Under the pieces are notes generated by a model. It was not told where the DNA came from, made no database searches, and saw nothing but the letters and a program-made list of their open reading frames with translations. Made by a program: the position numbers and the translations under genes. Below, in pieces: positions 38,255 through 47,030 of a stretch of DNA of 64,000 nucleotides (position 1 is the first letter of the stretch; every line of letters starts with the position of its first letter). This DNA comes from Syntrophus buswellii (GTDB taxonomy: Bacteria > Desulfobacterota > Syntrophia > Syntrophales > Syntrophaceae), in NCBI RefSeq assembly GCF_046097065.1, contig NZ_CP175563.1:434001-498000 (forward strand). Direction: 5' to 3'.

Positions 38255-38575
38255 ATGGAGAATTATGTGCAGGTGTCGACCACGGTGGATCGGGAAGAGG
38301 ATGCGGAGAAAATCGCCAGGGTTCTGGTAGAACAGAGGCTGGCGGGCTGTGTCCAGATTTCGCCCATTACCAGCATCTACCGCTGGCAGGGAAACGTTGA
38401 AACCGCCAGAGAATGGCGGCTTTGCGCGAAGACAAGGGAGGATCTCTGTGAAGCTGCCGACAGGGTCATTGCCTCCCTTTCGTCCTATTCGGTGCCGGAA
38501 GTGATTGTGACGCCGATTATTGCCGGCAGTGAATCCTACCTGGCCTGGCTGGACGGGGAACTCGCCGGAAAATAA
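38255..38575 (+). CDS. cutA: CutA-like divalent cation tolerance protein
   Basis: A 106-residue small trimeric ferredoxin-fold protein. The family pattern is present: VSTTVDREEDAEKIARVLVE, LAGCVQISPITSIYRWQG and EWRLCAKT. The late PEVIVTPIIAGSESYLAWL also fits. I start at the ATG at 38255; the open frame further upstream is out of frame with, and inside, the methylase gene. Metal binding has been shown for relatives, but the cellular role is not settled. Confidence 0.92.
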   Translation: MENYVQVSTTVDREEDAEKIARVLVEQRLAGCVQISPITSIYRWQGNVETAREWRLCAKTREDLCEAADRVIASLSSYSVPEVIVTPIIAGSESYLAWLDGELAGK

Positions 38576-39039
38576 ACGGGGCTCTTCTCCGGATGGCCGC
38601 CGGGAGCGGCAGCCTTTAGAGCCGGGGCTTCGCTCGGCCTTCTTTCCCTTCTCGGCTGCGCCGTCAGGTTCGAAACCTGTTCCCCCCTCCATCCCCTCCT
38701 GATTTTTCCCGCCGCGGTGGGACGGCTTCTTGGAAATCCGTTCTTTGTTTCATGATTTCCGATCTTTGAATGCGCTTCAGGGGCCGGGAACTAATGTGCT
38801 TGTCTAAGAGCCGGGGTTGGAGTATAAGCGCAGAAAATAACATTCAAGGATCGAGGAAATTCGTCATTCCGGTTTCCGAACAGACCGAACAGGGGGAATC
38901 GCCGGGCGGCTGAACAGAGGCGATGCAGGCATGCTGACGACATGCGCGAGGAGCTGACAGGGATGCCGGCAAAAGGGCTGCTTCGGATCCGGAATCGCCA
39001 TGATGCGATTGGGAATGTCTTAAGGAGATAGAAAACCTC
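38576..39039. other. Intergenic region with tRNA-like 3' half and tkt promoter
   Basis: It holds a tRNA 3'-half-like sequence at about 38661-38691, a promoter at 38800-38828 and a roughly 210-nt tkt leader. No protein gene was seen. Confidence 0.5.
38800..38828 (+). promoter_or_regulatory. Candidate promoter of the transketolase gene
   Basis: TTGTCT, a 17-nt spacer and TATAAG lie about 210 bp before the tkt start, leaving a long leader. Confidence 0.45.
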
Positions 39040-41109
39040 ATGTCTGGACCAGCCGAATTGGAAGAAAGATGCATCAACACCATTCGTTTTTTAGCCGCCG
39101 ATGCCGTGGAAAAGGCGAAATCAGGGCACCCCGGCATGCCCATGGGAGCCGCCGCCGCCGCCCATACGCTGTGGGCCTGCCACCTGAAGCACAATCCTTC
39201 GAATCCGCTGTGGATCGATCGGGACCGCTTTGTCCTTTCCGCGGGGCACGCCTCCATGCTTCTTTACGTCATGCTCCATCTGACGGGATACGACCTTTCC
39301 CTGGACGATCTGAAGGCCTTCCGCCAATGGGAAAGCCGAACACCGGGTCATCCTGAGTATCACTGCGCGCCGGGCATCGAGGTGACCACGGGTCCCCTCG
39401 GGCAGGGCCTGAGCAACGCCGTGGGCATGGCGATCGCCGAAGCCCATCTTTCCGCCCGATTCAACCGCCCCGACAACGAGATCATCAACCACTTCACCTA
39501 TGTCATGGCCAGCGACGGCGACCTCATGGAGGGGGTAACGGCCGAGGCCAGCTCCCTGGCGGGGCACCTGGGGCTGGGAAAACTCATCGTGATCTATGAT
39601 GACAACCGCATTTCTCTTGCCGGTTCAACGGGCCTGGCTTTTACGGAAGATGTGGGTAAACGCTATGAAGCTTACGGCTGGCAGGTTCTGAGGGTTCCCG
39701 AGGGCAACCGGCCGGCGGCCATCGATGAGGCCCTTCGTCAGGCGCGGGCGGAATTGTCCAGGCCTTCGATCCTGTTTGTGCAGACGACCATCGGGTACGG
39801 CGCTCCCCATAAGCAGGGGACGGCGGATTCACACGGTTCCCCCCTCGGCCGGGATGAACTCGACGCCGCCAAGAAAAATCTGAGCTGGCCGCTGGAGCCC
39901 GCCTTCTTCGTGCCTGAAGACGTTTCGGATTTTTACCGCCAGGCCGCCGACCGTGGCAAGGTCCGTGATGAGCAGTGGCTTTCGGCGTTTGAGCGCTACG
40001 GCCGGCAGTATCCGGAGCTCGCGGCGGAGCTGCAGAGGGTGATGGACGGACGGCTGCCGGACGACTGGGAAAAGGCGCTGCCCGTCTACCAGGGCGGAGC
40101 CGCCGATGTGGCGACCCGCAAGGCCGGTGAAACGGTGATGCAGGCCCTTGCCCCGTGCGTTCCGGAGCTGATGGGCGGATCGGCGGATCTCAATCCGTCC
40201 TGCTTTACCTGGCTCAAGGGGATGGGGGATTTCCAGAGTCCCGGATTCTCCCCGGCGGGGTTGCAGGGCCGGGTCGGCGGATCGTGGGGCTATGAAGGCC
40301 GCAATGTCCATTACGGAGTCCGCGAGCACGCCATGGGGGCCATCGCCGTCGGAATGGCCCTCCATGGGGGAGTCCTTCCCTATACGGGCACCTTTCTCAC
40401 CTTTGCCGATTACATGCGGCCGCCCATGCGCCTTTCAGCCCTCATGGGCCTGAGGGTCCTCTATGTCTTTACTCACGACAGCATAGGCCTGGGCGAGGAT
40501 GGACCGACGCACCAGCCCATCGAGCAGGTCATGAACCTGCGGGCCGTTCCCAACCTCACCGTCATCCGTCCCGCCGATGCCCACGAAACCGTGGAAGCCT
40601 GGCGGGAGGCGCTCCTGAATTCAAAGGGGCCGACGGCCCTGATCTTTTCACGGCAGAATCTGCCTGTCCTGGACAGGGAAACCCTGGCCCCTGCAACGGG
40701 ATTGCAGAAGGGCGGTTATATCCTCTGGGAATCCGGAGAGGGAGCCCCGGAGATCATTCTTATCGGAACGGGATCCGAAGTTCCTCTGGTCCTGGAGGCC
40801 GGCAGGCGGCTGGCAGCCGACGGCGTTGCCGTGCGGGTGGTCTCACTCCCCAGCTGGGAACTTTTTGACCGCCAACCGGTTGCCTACCGAGAGGCCGTTC
40901 TGCCGCCGACCCTTCGTTTGCGGGTCGCCGTGGAAGCGGGCATCAAGCTGGGCTGGGAGCGCTATGTCGGGCTGGACGGAACGGTCATCGGAATGGATGG
41001 CTTCGGAGCCAGCGCCCCGGCCAACGTCCTTGCTGAGAAGTTCGGCCTGACGGTGGACAACGTGATGGCGGCGGCCAGAGCACTCCTGCATGCCGCCGTC
41101 CCCTCGTGA
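39040..41109 (+). CDS. tkt: Transketolase
   Basis: A 689-residue thiamine-diphosphate enzyme moving two-carbon units in the pentose phosphate pathway. Visible features are AKSGHPGMPMGAA (about 26-38), the TPP/Mg motif GDGDLMEGVTAEAS (about 155-168), and the pyrimidine-domain YGVREHAMGAIAVGMALHGG (about 425-444). SIGLGEDGPTHQP (about 479-491) is also present. The length and order of domains are normal. Start: a good AAGGAG site before the ATG. A YyaL-type gene follows 40 bp later in the same direction. Confidence 0.96.
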   Translation: MSGPAELEERCINTIRFLAADAVEKAKSGHPGMPMGAAAAAHTLWACHLKHNPSNPLWIDRDRFVLSAGHASMLLYVMLHLTGYDLSLDDLKAFRQWESRTPGHPEYHCAPGIEVTTGPLGQGLSNAVGMAIAEAHLSARFNRPDNEIINHFTYVMASDGDLMEGVTAEASSLAGHLGLGKLIVIYDDNRISLAGSTGLAFTEDVGKRYEAYGWQVLRVPEGNRPAAIDEALRQARAELSRPSILFVQTTIGYGAPHKQGTADSHGSPLGRDELDAAKKNLSWPLEPAFFVPEDVSDFYRQAADRGKVRDEQWLSAFERYGRQYPELAAELQRVMDGRLPDDWEKALPVYQGGAADVATRKAGETVMQALAPCVPELMGGSADLNPSCFTWLKGMGDFQSPGFSPAGLQGRVGGSWGYEGRNVHYGVREHAMGAIAVGMALHGGVLPYTGTFLTFADYMRPPMRLSALMGLRVLYVFTHDSIGLGEDGPTHQPIEQVMNLRAVPNLTVIRPADAHETVEAWREALLNSKGPTALIFSRQNLPVLDRETLAPATGLQKGGYILWESGEGAPEIILIGTGSEVPLVLEAGRRLAADGVAVRVVSLPSWELFDRQPVAYREAVLPPTLRLRVAVEAGIKLGWERYVGLDGTVIGMDGFGASAPANVLAEKFGLTVDNVMAAARALLHAAVPS

Positions 41110-41149
41110 CGGGGGGCGGGCCCCCTGCCCCTGAAAAAGGAGAAAGACC

Positions 41150-43225
41150 ATGGTGGAGCACTCTTCCCGGGAAGGTTCCTTCCGAAACCGCCTGCAATTT
41201 GAGAAAAGTCCATACCTGCTGCAGCATGCCGCCAATCCCGTAGACTGGTACCCCTGGGGCGAGGAGGCCTTTGAAAAAGCCCGGCTGGAGGATAAACCGG
41301 TTTTCCTGTCCATCGGCTATTCCACCTGCCACTGGTGCCACGTGATGGCCCATGAGTCTTTCGAGAACGAGGAGGTCGCCCGGCTGCTCAATGAGAATTT
41401 TGTCTCCATCAAGGTGGACCGGGAGGAGCGTCCCGATATCGACAAGCTGTATATGACCGTCTGCCAGGTGTTGACCGGCGGCGGCGGGTGGCCCTTGACG
41501 ATCATGTTGACGCCCGATCGCCGTCCCTTCTACGCCGCGACCTACATCCCCCGGGAAGGCCGCCCGGGGATGGCGGGGATGCTTGCGCTGATCCCCGGGC
41601 TCGGCGAGGTCTGGCGCAGGGAGCGGGAGAAGGTCCTTGATTCCGTCGAGGAGATTGAAGGGGTTTTGCAGCGGATGGATCCGGGCGGAAGCGGGGAGAT
41701 TCCTCCCGATGCGGTGCTGCGGGATGCTTATGACGATCTGCGCCGCCGCTTCGATGAGCGTTACGGCGGATTCGGCAGCGCCCCCAAGTTTCCCATGGCG
41801 GAGCATCTCTTCTTCCTCCTGCGTTACGCGGACAGGACCGGCGAGTCCCCGCCCTTGGCCATGGTGGAGAAGACCCTGGAGGCGATGCGGCAGGGGGGAA
41901 TCTACGATTCGGTCGGTTTCGGCTTCCACCGCTACAGCACCGATGCCCAGTGGCGGATGCCTCATTTCGAGAAGATGCTCTACGATCAGGCCCTGATGGC
42001 CCTGGCCTATACCGAGGCCTTTTCGGCCACGGGCCGGGCGTTCTATGAGAGAACGGCGCGGGAAATTCTGACGTACGTGCTGAGGGACATGACCGCTCCG
42101 GGGGGCGGCTTCTATGCGGCGGAGGATGCCGACACCGCCGGGGAGGAGGGGGCCTTTTATCTCTGGAAGGTGGAAGAGCTTCGGCAGGTCCTGGCGCCGG
42201 AGGAAGCGGACCTCCTGATCCGGGCTTACGATCTTCAGGCGGGCGGCAGAGCGCAGGTCCTGCACTGCCCATACCCGCGAAAGGGCCTGGCGGAGATGTT
42301 GAATGTCCCGGAGGAGCGCCTTTCGTTGCTCATGGAATCCGCGCGGGAAAAGCTTTATCGGCGGAGGCTGCAGCGGATTCGCCCCCTTCGGGACGACAAG
42401 ATCCTGACGGACTGGAATGGATTGATGATTGCCGCGATGGCCCGGGCGGCTTTCGTCTTTGAAGACCCCCTGTTCCTGCAGGCGGCCGGGGATGCCGTCT
42501 CCTTCATTCTCGGGAACCTCCGGGATGCCCGGGGGCGACTGCTTCACCGCTGGCGGGACGGTGAGGCCGCCATGCCGGCCAGCGTCGATGATTATGCCTT
42601 TGTGATCTGGGGGCTGATCGAAGCCTACGAGGCCGTCTTTGACGGAGAGCTTCTCCAGGTTGCCCTTTCCCTGCAGGAAGAGCAAAATGCCTCGTTCTGG
42701 GACCGGGAATCCGGCGGATATTATTTTACGCCCGAAGACGGTGAACCTCTGCTGATCCGCCAGAAGGAGAGCTACGACGGCGCCATCCCCTCGGGAAATG
42801 CCGTGGCCATGCTCAATCTGCTGCGCCTGGCCCGCCTGACGGGCCGGGTGGATCTGGAGGAGCGGGCCGTGGCGACGGGGAAGGCCTTTGCCGCCCATAT
42901 CAGCTCTCTGCCCGCGGGCCACACCCAGTTTCTGGTCGCCCTGGATTACCTGGCCGGCCCCTCGGCCGAGGTCGTCATTGCCGGAAACGCTGACGGGGAG
43001 GATACTCGCGGGATGCTGCGGGAGCTTCGCCGGGCTTTTCTGCCACGCACGGTGGTTCTCCTGTCCCCCGGCGGGGTAGAAAAGGGGGAGCATTCCGGAA
43101 TCCCGGAGTTTGCCAGGGGCATGACCCCGGTCAACGGCAGGGCGGCGGCCTATGTCTGCCGGAATTTTTCCTGCCGGCAGCCAACAACGGATCCGGCGGA
43201 CATGATGGCCTGGCTCCGAGAGTAG
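41150..43225 (+). CDS. YyaL/SSP411-type thioredoxin-domain protein (DUF255)
   Basis: This 691-residue protein begins with a thioredoxin-like domain (about 15-170) bearing CHWCHVM at 60-66, then VDREERPDID and TGGGGWPLTIMLTPD. The rest (about 190-690) is an (alpha/alpha)-barrel-like region with GGFGSAPKFP and ILTDWNGLMIAAMARAAF, as in the SPATA20/YyaL family. The biochemical role is not established; a redox or carbohydrate-related role has been suggested for relatives. Full length compared with the family. Confidence 0.9.
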   Translation: MVEHSSREGSFRNRLQFEKSPYLLQHAANPVDWYPWGEEAFEKARLEDKPVFLSIGYSTCHWCHVMAHESFENEEVARLLNENFVSIKVDREERPDIDKLYMTVCQVLTGGGGWPLTIMLTPDRRPFYAATYIPREGRPGMAGMLALIPGLGEVWRREREKVLDSVEEIEGVLQRMDPGGSGEIPPDAVLRDAYDDLRRRFDERYGGFGSAPKFPMAEHLFFLLRYADRTGESPPLAMVEKTLEAMRQGGIYDSVGFGFHRYSTDAQWRMPHFEKMLYDQALMALAYTEAFSATGRAFYERTAREILTYVLRDMTAPGGGFYAAEDADTAGEEGAFYLWKVEELRQVLAPEEADLLIRAYDLQAGGRAQVLHCPYPRKGLAEMLNVPEERLSLLMESAREKLYRRRLQRIRPLRDDKILTDWNGLMIAAMARAAFVFEDPLFLQAAGDAVSFILGNLRDARGRLLHRWRDGEAAMPASVDDYAFVIWGLIEAYEAVFDGELLQVALSLQEEQNASFWDRESGGYYFTPEDGEPLLIRQKESYDGAIPSGNAVAMLNLLRLARLTGRVDLEERAVATGKAFAAHISSLPAGHTQFLVALDYLAGPSAEVVIAGNADGEDTRGMLRELRRAFLPRTVVLLSPGGVEKGEHSGIPEFARGMTPVNGRAAAYVCRNFSCRQPTTDPADMMAWLRE

Positions 43226-43465
43226 CGGACCGGCCCGTCCAGCCGGCAGGTCTCGATGGGTGCTTCTTTCTGCGGCCGTTCTCCCGCGCCCATTCCAGGA
43301 CAAGCTCAGAAATTCATCGTGACGGCCTCCGGCACCTGTAAAATCGATTCCGGGGCTTTTCACCAGTCTCCCTGCTTATGGACTTCCGACCATGCGGAAG
43401 AGTAACTCAAGAGAGGCCGTTTCCTGTGTGCGAAGGGAAACGGATCCCCTCTTCGAGGAGTTCAT

Positions 43466-44647
43466 ATGGAAAAGATGCAACCGGAGGACTTAACGTCCAT
43501 GGTTCAGAATCTCATGCTGGATTTCGCCGATCTGACCGGTCTGCAGCCGCAAGGGAGAGCGCCGCGGCGTTATCTGTGGACGGACGCCTTTGCCGTCTGC
43601 AATTTTCTGGAGCTTTACGGGAGGACGGGGGAGAAGCGCTTTGAACAGCTTGCATTGGAACTGGTCGGCCAGGTCCATGACATCCTCGGACGGCACCGTG
43701 GCGATGACAGGCGAACCGGCTGGATCAGCGGTCTTGATGACGAGCATGGCGCGATCCATCCCACCGCAGGCGGGTTGAGAATCGGCAAGGAGATGAACGA
43801 ACGCCGATTCGATGAACCGTATAACGAAGAGCTGGAATGGGATCGGGATGGACAATACTACCACTATCTGACGAAGTGGATGCACGCCCTCAATCGTGTG
43901 AGCCGCGTCCGCGGGGAGGCCGTCTACAACCGCTGGGCGATTGAACTTGCAAAGGCGGTCCATGCCCGGTTTGTCTATGTCCTGCCGTCAGGGAACCGGA
44001 AAGGGATGTACTGGAAAATGAGCATAGACCTTTCCTGTCCCCTTGTATCGTCCATGGGGCACCACGATCCTCTCGACGGACTCGTCACCTACCTCCAGCT
44101 GCAAACGGCGGCGAAGCATTTCAACCCAGCAGCCGGGTCCGTCCTTGACGCGGAAGTGGAAGACACGGTTCATCTTTGCCGTGGAAAGGACTGGACCACC
44201 GATGACCCCCTCGGTATCGGCGAGCTCTTGAGCTTTGCCTGCAAGCTGGCTCAATTGATCCTCCACGAGGGATTGCCCTATGAAGACGTTCTCGAGGTCC
44301 TGCTGAAATCCTCGAGGTCGAGCCTCGAATCGTTCGAGGGGAGGAGTTTTTTCCGGCTTCCCGCCCAATACCGGCTTGCCTTCCGGGAACTGGGGCTGTC
44401 CATCGGGATCCGCGCCATGGGGAAACTGCTGAAGCTCTTCGAGCAAGCCCCGGAAGATTCGGAGAGAACACGATCCCTCCATGCTCAGGCCCGAGACCTG
44501 ATCAAATATGCCCCGCTGAGTGATGTGATCGAGGAATACTGGCTCATGCCCGAACACAGGAATACCGGCGGATGGCTGGCGCATCGCGACATCAATATGG
44601 TCATGCTGGCAACCAGCCTGGCACCGGACGGGTATCTCTCGCTCTGA
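43466..44647 (+). CDS. Uncharacterised protein, probable (alpha/alpha) barrel
   Basis: A 393-residue soluble protein with no signal peptide. It is rich in repeated amphipathic helices with Trp, His and Asp motifs such as YLWTDAFAVCNFLELYG, YYHYLTKWMHALNRV and SMGHHDPLDGLVTYLQL. The final GGWLAHRDINMVMLATSLA is also notable. This pattern resembles six-hairpin glycosidase-like folds, but no catalytic family is recognised. A GAGGAG site precedes the ATG. It lies 240 bp behind the YyaL-type gene, which also carries an (alpha/alpha)-type region. The end converges on the CoA-transferase operon. Confidence 0.6.
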   Translation: MEKMQPEDLTSMVQNLMLDFADLTGLQPQGRAPRRYLWTDAFAVCNFLELYGRTGEKRFEQLALELVGQVHDILGRHRGDDRRTGWISGLDDEHGAIHPTAGGLRIGKEMNERRFDEPYNEELEWDRDGQYYHYLTKWMHALNRVSRVRGEAVYNRWAIELAKAVHARFVYVLPSGNRKGMYWKMSIDLSCPLVSSMGHHDPLDGLVTYLQLQTAAKHFNPAAGSVLDAEVEDTVHLCRGKDWTTDDPLGIGELLSFACKLAQLILHEGLPYEDVLEVLLKSSRSSLESFEGRSFFRLPAQYRLAFRELGLSIGIRAMGKLLKLFEQAPEDSERTRSLHAQARDLIKYAPLSDVIEEYWLMPEHRNTGGWLAHRDINMVMLATSLAPDGYLSL

Positions 44648-44698
44648 TCGCCATGCACGGCCGGTATGGCCCCTCCGACGGAATGCCCCACGGGGTTT

Positions 44699-45460
44699 TT
44701 AAAGCTGCATCCGCCGGGGATCGCATTTTCCCCGCAGTATCCGCAGCTCTTCTTCCGTCGGAGGATCGGCGGGCCGTGCGCGGGAAATATCGACGGCAAA
44801 TTCCATGTGCTCCAGGACCTGCTGAGGCGTGATGCCCGGATAGAACCGGTCCAGATACATTTCCTTCGTGTCCTCATCGAACCGCATCACCGCCATATTG
44901 GTGACGACGCAGGTGATGCCGCCCGGCGGCAGGCCCGCCCGCCGGCGGGCTCCGGGGCCGTCCAGATTTCCCGGGCTCGTGAGATAGTCCAGTTTCCGAA
45001 CGAACTTTCGCCTCTCGTGGTGCATGAAGACGATGCAGCGGGGAACGAAGGAGGCCACGTCGCAGCCGCCCCCGCTTCCTGCAAAGCGGGTGTTCGGCTT
45101 GGAGTAGTCGCCGATGGCTGTGGTGTTCAGATTGCCGTATATGTCAATCTGGGCGGCGCCCAGGATGGCAATGACGCGGTTCCCGGTAATCCTGTTCTGC
45201 ATGGTGGCAAAGGCGTCCATCAGCCCCCCGGTGGAGTTTGCTCCCCACATGACCCGGGAATCGGACACCGCCCAGGGAAGATCTTCCAGAAGGGCGTCGA
45301 CCGCCCCGGATTCGAAGAAAATCACGCTGTCCGGGGCGGAGATGTTCTTTGCCGCCATGGCGGCGAGCATGGAGATGCCCGTTCCGCAGAACACGATGTC
45401 GCCGTTGTGGATTTCCCTGGCGGCCATGATCGTCATGATTTCCGGTGAGGTGCCGTTCAT
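44699..45460 (-). CDS. CoA-transferase family I, subunit B
   Basis: A 253-residue beta subunit of a glutaconate/3-oxoacid-type CoA-transferase. The active-site glutamate lies in FFESGAVD (about Glu50), comparable to Glu54 of Acidaminococcus glutaconate CoA-transferase. GGCDVASFVPRCIVFMHHE and FVRKLDYLTSPGN are family-typical. Its start overlaps the stop of subunit A by 4 bp, showing translational coupling. Such enzymes move CoA between carboxylic acids by a glutamyl-CoA intermediate. The substrate is not fixed by sequence. Confidence 0.88.
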   Translation of the reverse strand: MNGTSPEIMTIMAAREIHNGDIVFCGTGISMLAAMAAKNISAPDSVIFFESGAVDALLEDLPWAVSDSRVMWGANSTGGLMDAFATMQNRITGNRVIAILGAAQIDIYGNLNTTAIGDYSKPNTRFAGSGGGCDVASFVPRCIVFMHHERRKFVRKLDYLTSPGNLDGPGARRRAGLPPGGITCVVTNMAVMRFDEDTKEMYLDRFYPGITPQQVLEHMEFAVDISRARPADPPTEEELRILRGKCDPRRMQL

Positions 45461-46452
45461 GGCGCCTCCCCGCGGTCATACCACTGCAGGTTGGTGGCGT
45501 AGCCCCGAGTCGGGTCCGCCTTTATTTCCCCCAGCCTTTTCCGGCCGACCCGTTCCAGGAATTCTCCGTGATTGCTCACGCCGTAGATGAACTGATCCTG
45601 GTACGTTCGGAAGAGCCGCTCATCCCTGGCCGCCTTGGCGTAGGCGATGAGATAGTCGGGGTCATAATCGTAGCAGCGATAGACGGCCGTTGGATAGGCG
45701 CCGTAGGGGACATGGCAGACAGCGCTGACGTGAATAAAGGGGATCTGGTTCAGTCCTGGATTTTCCCTCAGCTCGCCGGGTTCAACCAGCTCTTCGCAGG
45801 TCACGATGACGTGTCGCGAGGCCTTCGCCTGTTCGATATCCGCATAGGTAAGCCCCAGGATCCGGCAGGTTCCCTGGTAGTCGGCCTTCTGCACATGCAG
45901 AATCGTCACGTCGGGGTTGATCGCCGGAACGAGGACCACCCTGGGAGCGTCGGCCCAGGAGCCGAAGGGATTGTCCACAACGACCAGCTTTTTGCCGGCG
46001 ATTTTCGGGTCCTTCTGCCGCATCTCCTCCGAGAAGCCCCACCGGTTGATGATGTCGGTGCCCAGGGAAGAGCGGGTGGGAAGGAAGGGTACGCCCATGG
46101 AACCGGCGGCGAAACGCAGGGTCATCTGATAGTTGGAGTAGTCCTCCACCTGGATTTCCCCCTCCTGAACGGCTTTCCGGAAGCGGATGCAGGTGGTCGC
46201 CGCCTTTCCGTTGCCGCCATAGGCGATCTCCAGGCGGGAAATGCAGCCCCCGCCGATCAGTTCATCGATTCCGGTCCCGTTGGAATGGACATAGAAGTGG
46301 AGATTTTTGATTCCCTGGCGGATGATCGTGTAAACGGCCGCCATGGGATTGCGGCTGATGGAAAATCCGCCGATGGACATGTGGCTGCCGTCCCGGACAA
46401 AGGTCCGGACGGCCTCATCCAGGTCCATGACCTTGCTGCGGGAATCCTCCAT
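45457..46452 (-). CDS. CoA-transferase family I, subunit A
   Basis: A 331-residue alpha subunit of the same heterodimeric CoA-transferase. The family features DGSHMSIGGFSISRNPMAAV (about 16-35) and GAGGG-like glycine turns in the form ELIGGGCISRLEIAYGG (about 65-81) are present. ASRHVIVTCEELV lies further on (about 212-224). It precedes subunit B with a 4-bp overlap and follows a small coiled-coil protein gene by 11 bp. In an anaerobic acid-degrading bacterium it could activate an imported carboxylate, which would fit the transporter gene at the head of the operon. Confidence 0.87.
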   Translation of the reverse strand: MEDSRSKVMDLDEAVRTFVRDGSHMSIGGFSISRNPMAAVYTIIRQGIKNLHFYVHSNGTGIDELIGGGCISRLEIAYGGNGKAATTCIRFRKAVQEGEIQVEDYSNYQMTLRFAAGSMGVPFLPTRSSLGTDIINRWGFSEEMRQKDPKIAGKKLVVVDNPFGSWADAPRVVLVPAINPDVTILHVQKADYQGTCRILGLTYADIEQAKASRHVIVTCEELVEPGELRENPGLNQIPFIHVSAVCHVPYGAYPTAVYRCYDYDPDYLIAYAKAARDERLFRTYQDQFIYGVSNHGEFLERVGRKRLGEIKADPTRGYATNLQWYDRGEAP

Positions 46453-46463
46453 CGCTTACCCTT

Positions 46464-46997
46464 TTATTTTGATTCCGGAGTTGCCGGAGTCGCCTGCGGT
46501 GCGGCCGTCGGCGGGGGTGGTGCGGCCATTGGCGGCGGCATGACGAACGGGGCGGCTGGTTTGGGGATCAGGTTGTCGAGGCGTCTTTCAAAATTCAGGA
46601 TGAGGTTCCGCTGGACTTCCAGATCGATGGCCACCTGGATATTGGTGCCGGCGATTTCGCGCCTTAACTCATCCAGATGGGCCTTGTCGATCCCCAGGCT
46701 TGCGGCGTTCAGCTTCGAGAGGGGAGCGTCCGCTTCCCGGAGATGGCCGTTGGCCAGGCCGAAGTTTCTTTGATCGAGGTCGAAGAGCGTCTGGAAGAGG
46801 GCAGTCCGGGCCTTGAGTAAGTGGGTGCTGTTTTCCGCAGCAATCCGTCTGGCCTCGCTTTCCTTCAGCTGCTGAAGGCATTTTTCCTTCTGGGCATTCA
46901 CCTGGCTTCTCCCATGCCACATGCCTCCCAGGTAAAGGGCGGCACACAGGACGACGACAACCACTGCGATGATGCCAAGTTTTTTACCTCTGTTCAT
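46464..46997 (-). CDS. Membrane-anchored coiled-coil protein with Pro-rich tail
   Basis: A 177-residue protein with a single N-terminal membrane helix (about 8-27, KLGIIAVVVVVLCAALYLGG). An amphipathic, coiled-coil-prone helix region follows (about 35-145). The C-terminal tail is almost only Pro, Ala and Thr (about 148-177). The body should face the periplasm. I recognise no family. It sits between a DMT transporter gene and the CoA-transferase genes in one operon. Confidence 0.7.
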   Translation of the reverse strand: MNRGKKLGIIAVVVVVLCAALYLGGMWHGRSQVNAQKEKCLQQLKESEARRIAAENSTHLLKARTALFQTLFDLDQRNFGLANGHLREADAPLSKLNAASLGIDKAHLDELRREIAGTNIQVAIDLEVQRNLILNFERRLDNLIPKPAAPFVMPPPMAAPPPPTAAPQATPATPESK

Positions 46998-47030
46998 TGG
47001 TCTTCCTCCTTGATGGTTCCAGTTCCATAT

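Noticed and set aside
38577..38691. Selenocysteine tRNA gene (selC)
   Set aside because: A T-arm and CCA are present, but there is no TCA anticodon, no matching acceptor 5' strand and the discriminator is T rather than G.
40985..43363. Very long open frame antisense to the YyaL-type gene
   Set aside because: The plus strand there encodes a recognisable full-length family member; the antisense product is unlike any protein.
45445..46773. Open frame antisense to the CoA-transferase genes
   Set aside because: Both transferase subunits are clear on the other strand with a coupled overlap.
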